A stretch of 64,000 nt of DNA. It comes from an uncultured Bacteroidota bacterium. Its GTDB lineage: Bacteria; Bacteroidota; Bacteroidia; Bacteroidales; 4484-276. The DNA is taken from the NCBI GenBank assembly GCA_903944895.1, contig CAJATL010000335.1, positions 1 to 64,000 of the forward strand, in the 5' to 3' direction. The notes under the pieces were generated by a model, which worked only from the letters and a program-made list of their open reading frames with translations, was not told the origin of the DNA and did no database searches. Each line of letters starts with the position of its first letter. Position 1 is the stretch's first letter. The position numbers and the translations under genes were made by a program. Below are positions 1 to 9,661 of the stretch, in pieces.

Positions 1-158
1 AAATGACGAAATTGTAATTAATATGCGTATTAATTACGTAACAAAAAGAAACAAAAAAAACCTACGTCATTGATCGACATAGGTTTGCGCTAGAAAAACA
101 AAATTTCCTTACGTATTGTTATTCCCGTGAAAAGGCGTGTTAAATCCTAAATCATCAA

Positions 159-941
159 TCACAAATCATCCTTCTTCAAAAACTCAACAACGGTTTTCAT
201 AAATTCGTCCGGTTTATCGGCGTGCAGCCAGTGTCCGGCGCCTTCGATGGTTTTGATATCGGCTTTGGGGAAATTGCGGTAAATCTGGTCATAGTCTTCA
301 TACTTCACATAGTCGGAATTTCCTCCCCTGATAAAAAGAGCGGGTTTTTTAAAGATTTCTTTCGAGTTAATTCCTTCAAAAATTCCATCCATGCCCATGT
401 TTATCGCATCAAGGTTTAACCGCCAGGCAAACTGACCGCTTCGCTCGCGGCGGTAAAGGTTTTTCATGGCAAACTGCCGCACATGAAAATCCTTGATTTT
501 GGGTTCAAGAAGGCGTTCCACCTCTTCGCGGGTTTCGGTTTTGGTAAAATCCACTGCAAGCATGGCGTCGATCATGTCGAGATGATGATACCGGCGCTGA
601 TAGCCTCGCAAACTGATGTCGGCAAGAATGAGCGCTTTAACCATTTCCGGATTTTCGAGGGCAAAACGCATGGCTACTTTTCCACCCATCGAATGGCCTA
701 AAATAATTGGGTCGTCGAGCTTGTGTCGGGTGATAAAATCGTGCAAATCGGAACACAAGGCGAAATAATTAAATGTTGGGTCGTGCGGCGATTGGCCATG
801 ATTACGCTGATCGGGGATAAATACCTCGTAACCGGATGAAATGGAACGCGCAAAACTTACCCAGTTATCCGAAACACCAAATAATCCATGCAAAATAACG
901 AGGGGCTTACCCGATCCATAATGCCGGTAAAATAATTCCAT
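159..941 (-). CDS. alpha/beta fold hydrolase (YbfF-like esterase)
   Basis: ORF with HGLFG oxyanion region, GHSMGG nucleophile elbow and C-terminal GAGHWLH histidine. Confidence 0.9.
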   Translation of the reverse strand: MELFYRHYGSGKPLVILHGLFGVSDNWVSFARSISSGYEVFIPDQRNHGQSPHDPTFNYFALCSDLHDFITRHKLDDPIILGHSMGGKVAMRFALENPEMVKALILADISLRGYQRRYHHLDMIDAMLAVDFTKTETREEVERLLEPKIKDFHVRQFAMKNLYRRERSGQFAWRLNLDAINMGMDGIFEGINSKEIFKKPALFIRGGNSDYVKYEDYDQIYRNFPKADIKTIEGAGHWLHADKPDEFMKTVVEFLKKDDL

Positions 942-1002
942 GCAATGAGTTTGTTAATCCTGACCGAAAACCTACAGAAGAATAATTGCCATCATCATCA
1001 GC

Positions 1003-1857
1003 CTATTCAAATCTTTGATGAATTTGTGTCATTTCATCAAAACTTCGCGGCTTGATAATGGCAGATTTGGTTGCGCCAGGATAAAACCAGTAAATCGTGA
1101 TATGAAGTTTTTTGTAGGCAGGATCGTTAAAATAAGTGTTCACAATATTTTCGATGTCGGTGACAGATTGTGCATAGCTCAGGAAAAACTCTGTTGCGTA
1201 AGCATAAGACGGGTTGAGTGGTTGCGTGTAAACGCTGTCCTGACCGTATTCAAAATAAAAGTAATATCCCGGAGCAACATTAAGTGGCAATGTGCCTATC
1301 GCAGCCAACGTATCAAGAAAGGTTTGGGCAAGCACCTCGTCGGTACTATCGGCATAGGCGATGTAACCCCAGAGCGCATAATCCGGCACCCGGCGCAGCG
1401 TGTCATGATTCACAGTTAAACCGTCGGTATTATCAAAAGTAAGCGTGTAAAAACTGCTGTTAATCTTCAGTTTTCCGGTATTGATCCTATCGGCAACATT
1501 TATTGTAATGTCGTATTCCACCCCCGAAAGCACACCAACAGGAACGTATGTCGAAAGCGCCCCGTCCGGAATTGTGGCCCCCGAATAGCTGATTTTTTCG
1601 ATATCCAGCAGGTTAATCGTTATTGTTGTGCCTTCAACTTTGGCATTGCTTCTGATTTCGTAATACACCGGGTATGTGTCGAGGTCGGTGCTGACCTGTA
1701 ATCCAAATTCGTGGTTGTAGTAGGGCGACAGTTCATACATATTGATATTTACACTGCCAAGTGGCACAGTTTCGACTTCATCTTTGTTACATGAACCAAG
1801 GCCGATCAATATGATCAGTAAAAAAGCAGGAAACGATAATTTGAATACTTTTTGCAT
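1003..1857 (-). CDS. hypothetical lipoprotein
   Basis: Signal peptide with lipobox-like LIGLGSC; no family recognised. Confidence 0.7.
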   Translation of the reverse strand: MQKVFKLSFPAFLLIILIGLGSCNKDEVETVPLGSVNINMYELSPYYNHEFGLQVSTDLDTYPVYYEIRSNAKVEGTTITINLLDIEKISYSGATIPDGALSTYVPVGVLSGVEYDITINVADRINTGKLKINSSFYTLTFDNTDGLTVNHDTLRRVPDYALWGYIAYADSTDEVLAQTFLDTLAAIGTLPLNVAPGYYFYFEYGQDSVYTQPLNPSYAYATEFFLSYAQSVTDIENIVNTYFNDPAYKKLHITIYWFYPGATKSAIIKPRSFDEMTQIHQRFE

Positions 1858-1991
1858 ATTATTGATTTTTGAATTTTTGAAGTAACGAGTTTATTGATGA
1901 TTTCGTTTATTTTTTTGCGCCAAATCCAATCAAGATTAATGCCATCAAAAGCCGCGTATCTCATAAATTTTGATTGAAAGCAAAATTTCGG

Positions 1992-2570
1992 TTAGAAGCC
2001 AACGCCAAAACCTATGCTGTAAAAGGGTTCGCCGGAAGAATAGGGAGAGTTTTCGTCCTGCAGGACATCAAATAAAATCTGAACATACATCCACGAATTT
2101 TCGCCAAGTTGCTGCGACAAACCGCCCCCCAGAAACAAAAAAGGGACAAATTCACGATTTTTAGTAAAATCGGTTTGATTGATCCAGGTGTAAATTTCAT
2201 AATTGATGTAGTCGTATTCGGCATGAAGATAAAACTGCGGGATAATCCGGTAACGGCTGAATATCTTAATTCCATAACTGCTGGATTCGTCGGAATAGCC
2301 CTGATAATTGTATTTGATATAATCGTAGCCCGGTTGCAATCCGGCAGAGAATTTCGGAGAAATTTTATAGCCAACCATTGGCCAGATGCTCACTGAGGTG
2401 TACGTTCCAAAAGTCAACCCTAAAGTCCCCCCAAAATAGAATTTGTCGGTAATCGGTTTTTTAGGCCCTTTTTGATATGGATTTAATTTAGGCCGCAACG
2501 AATCTTCCTGAGCCGTAGCCATCGTAAATGTAACCAGGATTAGTAAAGCTATGCCAATTATTTTTTTCAT
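1992..2570 (-). CDS. outer membrane beta-barrel protein
   Basis: Signal peptide, alternating aromatic/polar strands, C-terminal FYSIGFGVGF. Confidence 0.7.
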   Translation of the reverse strand: MKKIIGIALLILVTFTMATAQEDSLRPKLNPYQKGPKKPITDKFYFGGTLGLTFGTYTSVSIWPMVGYKISPKFSAGLQPGYDYIKYNYQGYSDESSSYGIKIFSRYRIIPQFYLHAEYDYINYEIYTWINQTDFTKNREFVPFLFLGGGLSQQLGENSWMYVQILFDVLQDENSPYSSGEPFYSIGFGVGF

Positions 2571-2640
2571 GTTTCGTGCACTTCAAATTTGATTCAAATT
2601 TACTCAAAAAACCGAAAATGGAGTTTTTATTGCTTCAGGA

Positions 2641-3201
2641 TTACAAAAGTTGCCCATGCCTGAAGCAATCCGTAGTATGATCGTTAACTATTCCGGCGGC
2701 CTGTAAAAAGGCATAAATAATGGTTGATCCCACGAAAGTGAATCCCCGTTTCAGCAGATCTTTGCTGATGATATCCGAAAGTTCAGTTCTGGCAGGAATT
2801 TCCTTGATAGACGTAAACCGGTTTTGAATGGTTTTAGATGATGTAAAACCCCAGAGGTAGGCATCAAAAGAGCCAAATTCGTCCTGGATTTTGATAAATG
2901 CCTTGGCGTTTTTAACTGCTGCATTTATTTTTAGCTTATTCCGGATAATGCCGGCATCCTGAATCAGTGATTCAATCTTTGACTGATCATACGTAGCAAT
3001 TTTATGATAATCGAAATCATCGAAGGCTTTTCTGAAATTTTCACGTTTCCGTAAGATAGTCAGCCAGCTTAATCCTGCCTGAAAAGCGTCGAGCAACATA
3101 AACTCGAATAATTTCCGGTCGTCGTGAAGCGGAACACCCCATTCGTTATCGTGATAATCATAAAAATCCTGATTTGAAGCAGCCCAGGTACAACGGTTCA
3201 T
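2641..3201 (-). CDS. tag: DNA-3-methyladenine glycosylase I
   Basis: MNRCTWA start, YHDNEWGVPLHDDRKLFEFMLLDAFQAGLSW, C-terminal Cys/His zinc ligands (NDHTTDCFRH). Confidence 0.95.
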   Translation of the reverse strand: MNRCTWAASNQDFYDYHDNEWGVPLHDDRKLFEFMLLDAFQAGLSWLTILRKRENFRKAFDDFDYHKIATYDQSKIESLIQDAGIIRNKLKINAAVKNAKAFIKIQDEFGSFDAYLWGFTSSKTIQNRFTSIKEIPARTELSDIISKDLLKRGFTFVGSTIIYAFLQAAGIVNDHTTDCFRHGQLL

Positions 3202-3294
3202 AGGTTAAAAGTTTTATTATTCTTTAATGTTTAAAATCTTTTGATTCAAACGTGGCGAAAAACAGCCCGAAAATTTCAATTGTTCAGAACAAGA

Positions 3295-3861
3295 TCAGCG
3301 CGAATAAAGTTTTCGTTCATAAATCTGTGCGTCGTTAAACTGAACCATTTTTCCACTTAATTGGAAGGCCGGACCGCCAATATTTTGATCAACAAATACG
3401 GTTGCCTGGTCCGACCCACAAATACTCACGGTAATCCTTAATTTTATGGTTTCGCCGTTTAACAAAAAACTCAAAGTCACCCTGTCATTTTTCTCGATGA
3501 AGTTGACAAAGGTAATCGGGCCCTTAACAAACAACTCGCCGGTATTATTAAGTCCTCTGTCGGGTGCGAGGTACGCGCTGATTTGTATTGCACCTTCATG
3601 GCCGGATAATCGTAAAAAGTTGATAGTGTTATTGATGTTAAAAGTTTGCCCGTTATTTAACGAAATATTATTGGCAGGAACCACAAAGGCTGTATCGTAA
3701 AGTAACGCTTTTGCATTCAGAAATTTGACTTCCTGCTCTTTCTTCTGCCTTGCTTTTTTTTCTTTCCGGCTTTCTTTTGGCTGCTGAGCCATTAAACTCA
3801 TCGAAAACATCAGGAATAAACATAACAACAAAATGTTGGTCAACGATTTTTTGGTTTTCAT
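3295..3861 (-). CDS. DUF4251-like secreted protein
   Basis: Signal peptide, KKARQKKEQE linker, beta-rich domain typical of Bacteroidota DUF4251. Confidence 0.7.
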   Translation of the reverse strand: MKTKKSLTNILLLCLFLMFSMSLMAQQPKESRKEKKARQKKEQEVKFLNAKALLYDTAFVVPANNISLNNGQTFNINNTINFLRLSGHEGAIQISAYLAPDRGLNNTGELFVKGPITFVNFIEKNDRVTLSFLLNGETIKLRITVSICGSDQATVFVDQNIGGPAFQLSGKMVQFNDAQIYERKLYSR

Positions 3862-3887
3862 TTCTTTGGAGTATTACGTTTGTGAAA

Positions 3888-4367
3888 TCATTCTTTTTCG
3901 ATAAGGACGACAGCATAAGCCGAAACACCTTCTTCACGGCCTTCAAAACCTAATTTTTCGGTCGTGGTTGCTTTTATCGAAATATCTTCTACCTCAATTC
4001 CCAGGGTTAACGCAAGTGCTTTTTGCATTTCAGGAATCATCGCTGATATTTTTGGTTTTTGAAGTGAGATGGTAGAATCAATGTTTCCAATCCGAAAACC
4101 TTTTTTTAAGAGTAGATCATTTACCTGCCCAAGCAGAATTTTGCTGTCGATACCTTTAAATTCCGGGTCTTTATCAGAAAAATGAAAACCGATATCACGC
4201 AGGTTAGCAGCGCCAAGCAGGGCGTCACAAATAGCGTGAATGAGTACGTCGGCGTCTGAATGTCCCACGGCGCCTTTGTGATGTTCAATTTTTATTCCGC
4301 CTAAAGTAAAAATTTCACCTTCTTCGAGGCGGTGCACATCGTAACCAAAGCCAACCCGGATTTTCAT
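3888..4367 (-). CDS. ispF: 2-C-methyl-D-erythritol 2,4-cyclodiphosphate synthase
   Basis: RVGFGYDVHRLEEG, GHSDADVLIHAICDALLGAA, ATTTEKLGFEGREEG. Confidence 0.97.
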   Translation of the reverse strand: MKIRVGFGYDVHRLEEGEIFTLGGIKIEHHKGAVGHSDADVLIHAICDALLGAANLRDIGFHFSDKDPEFKGIDSKILLGQVNDLLLKKGFRIGNIDSTISLQKPKISAMIPEMQKALALTLGIEVEDISIKATTTEKLGFEGREEGVSAYAVVLIEKE

Positions 4368-4405
4368 GATAATTTTTTATCAAAGATGCGTTTTTTATCT
4401 AAACG

Positions 4406-4440
4406 AAAAAAGCCGGAAGTTTAAATTTCTTCCGGCTTTT
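4406..4440 (-). terminator. rho-independent terminator-like hairpin downstream of porV
   Basis: aaaaaagccggaag-tttaaatt-tcttccggctttt inverted repeat with A/T tracts. Confidence 0.75.
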
Positions 4441-4456
4441 GTGTATCTGCATTTTT

Positions 4457-5665
4457 TTATTGCTGATTAAAAGCGTCGAAATCGAACAGCAGCGTAAACC
4501 TGAGGGTGTTTTCCATCGGGTTTTGTTGTTCAAGCGGAATCAGGTACGAAAAATCAAGTCCGAAAACATTGTATTTTAAACCTGCTCCAAGCGTGAAATA
4601 CTGACGATTACCTTTTGTTTTATCTTCATAAAAGAAACCACCGCGAATGGCGAAAACTTTATTGTACCAGTATTCGACGCCGGTTGCAAAATAAAACTCG
4701 CGCATTTCTTCCTGGAAGCCATCCGGAGCATCATACCATGATTGCACCATGCCTTCGACGGGCGACACATTTGGATCCATTCCTTTGTAAATTAACTGGT
4801 TTCCATTGTCGTCATAAATTGGGTTTCCAAGCGTATCCGTAGCATAAATTGGCGGTGTTGGAACCAGCAATTTTTCGATATCGACAGTAAACGACATGCG
4901 GTTATATTCGTCGAAGTCGAGGGTAAGTCTTGGGCCAAAACGCAGGTTTGTAGGGATAAAATCCTTTTCGGTGGTGGCATCAGAGTAAGAGATTTTTGAA
5001 CCGATGTTCGAAATATTGGCTCCAAAAGCAAATTCTGCATATTCAAAATTACGCCAGTCTAATTCGCGTTGATGATACACGGAAACATCGGCAGCCACGG
5101 ATGTACCTGCTTTAGTCTGTTGTCCCTGAACAACCTGTCCCTGGGTAAGGTCGGAATAAATAAAACGGCCGGCAACAGCGCCAGACCATGTTTTAGAGAA
5201 TTTTCTGGAATAGGTACCGTCGATCGCAAATTCGTTAGGTCTGAAATTTCCGATTATTTCTCCGGTTTCATCAGTAAAAGTGATATCACCAAGCGAGAAA
5301 AAACGCAACGAACCGGCAACAGCCGATACATCGTCCAATTTGTAATACCCGGTAATATAGGCCAAATTGATGTCGTTCACCAACGAACGAAGCCAGGGAC
5401 TGTAAGCTGCAGAGAATCCAACCTTCGATTCCATGAAGGCATATTTTGCAGGATTGTAATGCATCGAATTTGCATCAGGCGTGGTAGCAACTCCTGCGTC
5501 ACCCATCGAACCTCCGCGGGCATCGGGAGCAATTAACAGAAAAGGTACTGCTGTGGTAATGGTGTTGGTTTGTTTTCCAATGTATTGTTCGGTATTAATC
5601 TGCGCATAAATGCTCATGCTGGAAACCAGCAAAGCAAAACAGGCTAAAGTGACTTTTCGGCTCAT
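4457..5665 (-). CDS. porV: type IX secretion system outer membrane protein PorV/LptO
   Basis: Follows a PorU gene; FLLIAPDARGGSMGDAGVATTPDANSMHYNPAKYAF motif. Start placed at MSRKVTL rather than the upstream TTG. Confidence 0.93.
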   Translation of the reverse strand: MSRKVTLACFALLVSSMSIYAQINTEQYIGKQTNTITTAVPFLLIAPDARGGSMGDAGVATTPDANSMHYNPAKYAFMESKVGFSAAYSPWLRSLVNDINLAYITGYYKLDDVSAVAGSLRFFSLGDITFTDETGEIIGNFRPNEFAIDGTYSRKFSKTWSGAVAGRFIYSDLTQGQVVQGQQTKAGTSVAADVSVYHQRELDWRNFEYAEFAFGANISNIGSKISYSDATTEKDFIPTNLRFGPRLTLDFDEYNRMSFTVDIEKLLVPTPPIYATDTLGNPIYDDNGNQLIYKGMDPNVSPVEGMVQSWYDAPDGFQEEMREFYFATGVEYWYNKVFAIRGGFFYEDKTKGNRQYFTLGAGLKYNVFGLDFSYLIPLEQQNPMENTLRFTLLFDFDAFNQQ

Positions 5666-5779
5666 TAGAATAATTTTGATATGATTTTGATTTTTAATAG
5701 AAAGACGCAAAACTAACGACATTATTTTTTTTATATTGTTTTGCACGAATGAACGATAAAGAAGCAAATTTGTTTAAAA

Positions 5780-8700
5780 TTACTTTGAAATGATCATTTT
5801 TTGGATGCGCTCAGCACTTGAACCCTGCTCATTTTCAGCTTTTAGCTTGTAAAAATAAAATCCCGGGCGAAGTTTGCTCCCTCCTTCATCGGTTCCATCC
5901 CACCAAAGTGGTTCAACATAATATCCTGAAGTAGACACCTTGATCGGGCCAATTTTCCTGACCATCTGACCGCCAAAATTGAAAATCTCAATTTGTACAT
6001 TAAGTTCGGTCCCGTATTGATTATGTTTAAACTTAAATAAGGTATAATCGTTGAATGGATTCGGAGAATTCATCACTTCGGTAAGATCCATCACAATTGA
6101 ATCGGAAACGATAAATTCGATGGTTTTAGAAGAGGAATTATTAAACATATCCCAGGCTTTCAGTTGGAGGGTGTGCCGGCCTAATGAAAGGTTTTGAAGC
6201 GGTAACATTACTGTTCCTGACTGATAACTGTTGATGTCGGGCACGAAGGAATTGTTCAGGGTGATCGATTGATTTGTGTTGCCATCCAAAACTGCGACTA
6301 TATCATGACCAATTCCGCTTCCTGAGGCATTAATCCCCTGTTGGTCACTCAAATGAGCGTACATCACCGGGTTGTTGTAAATGGTGCTGCCGTTAACAAA
6401 CAAACTATCGTTGAGGTACAAATAAATGTCCGGGCCTACCTGATCGTTTTCAGCGGTTTTGTCGTAGCCGCCAATAATAAAACTGTCGTAATATCCGGCG
6501 GCGTCACTGGTGCTGTCGGAGGCGTAATAACTGATTTTTCCCGGGCCAAATTCGTAAGAAATATCTTTTGGTACGATAAACGTAAACTCAAATTTTCCGT
6601 TTACCACCGAAACTTTCCCTTCATAAAGTCTCCTGTTTTGAATCTTAAATGACTCAGGAAAGCTTTTGGGATCGTTGCCCAAAGTCATCAAAGTGACTTC
6701 TTTATCAAATAAAACCGGTGTAATTTCGCCATTAAACCCCGAAACAACACTTCCTTCTTCATTTAAATTAGAAATATGACCACTAATTCTCACAGTACTA
6801 TTTGCAAAAATGGTGTCGTGAGTATTGGAGGCTACATTTCCGTTAATCGAATCGGTAATAATATTATAGCGCGGAAAGGCGATATTGAGCGCCGGGTCGC
6901 CAAGAAGGTGGAAGTTTTTGGTGTTGGTGTTCGACGGTGTCTTCGAAAACCGGATCATGTCGCCAAGCCTCGGGTAATTTCCGGGCGTTGACAAAAACAG
7001 CGTATCATAAAGCCGTTTGTTGAGGGTAAGATTAACGCCGGCAAAAGCAAGCCGTGTTGTGGTGAAGAGTGCAATTCCACCTCCTGTCGGGCTTAATAAG
7101 ACAAGCTCGCCGGCTGAAGTTAAATGGGGATTGTCGAAGCGGCTGAATTCGCAGGTTGCGGTGATGAAAACCGGCAATTTGTCAAAATTTGTCCATGAAT
7201 TAATATCAGAAATCTGCAAAACATGCTCGATCGTCCAGCCCAGTTCACCGCCATGGCCGGTGTAATTCATAAATAAAGCCCCATCATTTATTTGCTTGTT
7301 GAGGGCAATATTTGCTTCGGGGTAGGTGTAACCATTTGAAGTAGTTTCCTGCTTAAATGAATCGAGATAAATTTTGTTGATGTTGATGGTTTTGTTTCTG
7401 CGCGAAATATCTTTTACCAAAATGGTATCGGCCTGATAAAAATGAAGGTTATAGTCCTCGTCATCGGCCATGAAACAGAAATCATTCCGCCAGCTTCCCT
7501 GAACGTTCGAGCTGAACCGCATGTAATGTTCAATTTTATCAACTACATCTTTTGCCTCCTGAAGGGTGTTTACAGGAAATCTTCCGATTCCAAGATCAAC
7601 ATCACCGCTGGCATCAACACCTTCATTATCATCCATCAGACCAAAAAAATCATCCGTTACGTAGGAAGATGTTGGTTTTAGCGATTGTTTGGATTGGTAG
7701 GTTATAACGAAATTTTTGTTTTCATCCAGCCGGTTTTTCGGATCGTAAGAGCCATCACCAAACAACAGCAAATATTTAAGTTGTGGCGTTGACCCCGAAC
7801 GTTCATAAAGCATTTTTGCATACTCACGAATTGCTGTCGGGTCGGGGGATCCAGACGAAAATTCATTAAATATCTGATCCGGTTCAACAACAATCACGCG
7901 CATATTGTCCAGCTCTTCATGAAGTTCTTTCAGCCTTACGGCCTGTTCCATGAATATTTCAGGTGCGATGATGATAAAATCATAAATTTCGAAATTGGCA
8001 TGCAGGTTTTGATTATCGATTTTTCCAATGAGTTCTGGAGATAAAAATTCCTGATTGTCAAACCCGATAAATTGTCGGAGTGTATCGGTGTCGAGCGAAA
8101 ACCGGATGGTTTCGCTGGTGTTGGTGATATCAATTTCTCCCGGTTCGGTGGGGTTGGTGATATCCCAGATCGTGAGCTGTGCCGGAGCCTGGCTGATGAC
8201 AAACTCGGTTACATTGCCTGCACCGACATTCGAGAAATCCCTGAAATCCATCTGACTGCCTTTAAAAATCAAATGACGCATCACATTAATTTCGATGTAG
8301 TTGAGCCATCCTGTCGAATTGTTGTCGGGAAGAAGATAAGTTAAATTTACGTCGATGAGGTCGGTGGGCGAATTGAACCTGAAGGTTTTTAACAATGAAT
8401 TTGCAAAATAAACCGGCGATGAAAGCACAACCGCAGGAACCCGTGCCACCGTCATCGAATCTTCGTTAATATTTATTTCAAACGAACTGATAACAGCACT
8501 TCTGGCGGCGACTTCAACGGCAAAATAACTCGAATAATCCTGAACAATATTCGGGAAATTGAATTGAAAATCCCGGCTCAAAACATCCTGAAACTCTTCG
8601 CCGTACCATTCGGCTCCCGATTTTATCAGATTTCGGCTATCATTTTCATAAAAATCATAATCGGCAAAAGTGGTTATTGATTTTGTAACTGGGCTTTGAC

Positions 8701-9613
8701 TTTGAGCAATCATCGAAACTCTTTTTCCAACCTGCTGACCGCTGGTTATAAAATAAAAGGTGCTGTCGGAATACAGGTTGGCGGTGTGCGTGAAAGCCAG
8801 TTTTAACGGAACGAAATTCCATGAAGACTGAGATTCTCCGTAAAACAGGATAAAATCACCCTCATCAAAACTTCCATCTTTACCATCTTCCACAACAATG
8901 GCGTTTTCGCGAAGGTCATCGTGCCTGTAATCGGCATTTTTTTCGGGAAGCATGCCGGCGCCGTTTCCATAAATCTGCAGTGTTGCAGGATCAATGGCAT
9001 CAGCATCCATACCTAAATCTTTCAACTGCTGGTAGGAAAGCTTGTAAACACCTGATTCGACCACAGCAATTTTAAACCAGTCGCCTTGTGCCAAAACTGA
9101 AGTGGCAGCAAAATCGCGGGCATGACGGGTATTTTTCAGTTGGTTGTTGTCCTGAACTTCGTTGATGTGCAGGTTAAAACTGAGCAACTTTTCATAATTA
9201 CCAGTTTGAAGGTTTAACCGGATCGGAAGCATTTTAAAAACAGCGTAATTCACACGGCGGTTTACAGCAAGTTCGGTTTTCGATTGGATGTCGAAAGCTA
9301 TAAGATCGCGGTCGGCCAGGTTATCAAACAACGATTGGTCTTCAAAAGGCTGGTAAATGGCATCCTCAATATAAAAATCAAAAGTAGTTCCAGGGTTTTG
9401 GATAAGAAATCTCTCGGAAAAAACAGGTAAAAGCCCAAAGCCATCATCATTTACAGCCCCGATAAATCCGGGTGTTTTGATGGTTGAGCCGTTAAATTGC
9501 ATTTCTTCAACACCAGTCCAGGAAATGATCCGTGGAACAATTTTTTCGACGGAATTTGTAAATGCCGGATGAACCAACATCACCAAGAAACAAAGCGTCA
9601 GAATTTTTTTCAT
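5780..9613 (-). CDS. porU: type IX secretion system sortase PorU (C25 gingipain-like), copy A
   Basis: C25 catalytic motifs NYTGHGGE and TATCEFSRFDNP; adjacent to porV; C-terminal FlgD-Ig-like domain. Confidence 0.92.
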   Translation of the reverse strand: MKKILTLCFLVMLVHPAFTNSVEKIVPRIISWTGVEEMQFNGSTIKTPGFIGAVNDDGFGLLPVFSERFLIQNPGTTFDFYIEDAIYQPFEDQSLFDNLADRDLIAFDIQSKTELAVNRRVNYAVFKMLPIRLNLQTGNYEKLLSFNLHINEVQDNNQLKNTRHARDFAATSVLAQGDWFKIAVVESGVYKLSYQQLKDLGMDADAIDPATLQIYGNGAGMLPEKNADYRHDDLRENAIVVEDGKDGSFDEGDFILFYGESQSSWNFVPLKLAFTHTANLYSDSTFYFITSGQQVGKRVSMIAQSQSPVTKSITTFADYDFYENDSRNLIKSGAEWYGEEFQDVLSRDFQFNFPNIVQDYSSYFAVEVAARSAVISSFEININEDSMTVARVPAVVLSSPVYFANSLLKTFRFNSPTDLIDVNLTYLLPDNNSTGWLNYIEINVMRHLIFKGSQMDFRDFSNVGAGNVTEFVISQAPAQLTIWDITNPTEPGEIDITNTSETIRFSLDTDTLRQFIGFDNQEFLSPELIGKIDNQNLHANFEIYDFIIIAPEIFMEQAVRLKELHEELDNMRVIVVEPDQIFNEFSSGSPDPTAIREYAKMLYERSGSTPQLKYLLLFGDGSYDPKNRLDENKNFVITYQSKQSLKPTSSYVTDDFFGLMDDNEGVDASGDVDLGIGRFPVNTLQEAKDVVDKIEHYMRFSSNVQGSWRNDFCFMADDEDYNLHFYQADTILVKDISRRNKTININKIYLDSFKQETTSNGYTYPEANIALNKQINDGALFMNYTGHGGELGWTIEHVLQISDINSWTNFDKLPVFITATCEFSRFDNPHLTSAGELVLLSPTGGGIALFTTTRLAFAGVNLTLNKRLYDTLFLSTPGNYPRLGDMIRFSKTPSNTNTKNFHLLGDPALNIAFPRYNIITDSINGNVASNTHDTIFANSTVRISGHISNLNEEGSVVSGFNGEITPVLFDKEVTLMTLGNDPKSFPESFKIQNRRLYEGKVSVVNGKFEFTFIVPKDISYEFGPGKISYYASDSTSDAAGYYDSFIIGGYDKTAENDQVGPDIYLYLNDSLFVNGSTIYNNPVMYAHLSDQQGINASGSGIGHDIVAVLDGNTNQSITLNNSFVPDINSYQSGTVMLPLQNLSLGRHTLQLKAWDMFNNSSSKTIEFIVSDSIVMDLTEVMNSPNPFNDYTLFKFKHNQYGTELNVQIEIFNFGGQMVRKIGPIKVSTSGYYVEPLWWDGTDEGGSKLRPGFYFYKLKAENEQGSSAERIQKMIISK

Positions 9614-9661
9614 GTTTTAATTTCAGGATATGTATCTTAAAAACAGCTTGTAAAAGTCGGT

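Noticed and set aside
222-701. Plus-strand ORFs opposite the alpha/beta hydrolase
   Set aside because: Antisense to a clear conserved CDS, no recognisable domain
5069-5536. 155-aa plus-strand ORF opposite porV
   Set aside because: Shadow ORF of a conserved CDS
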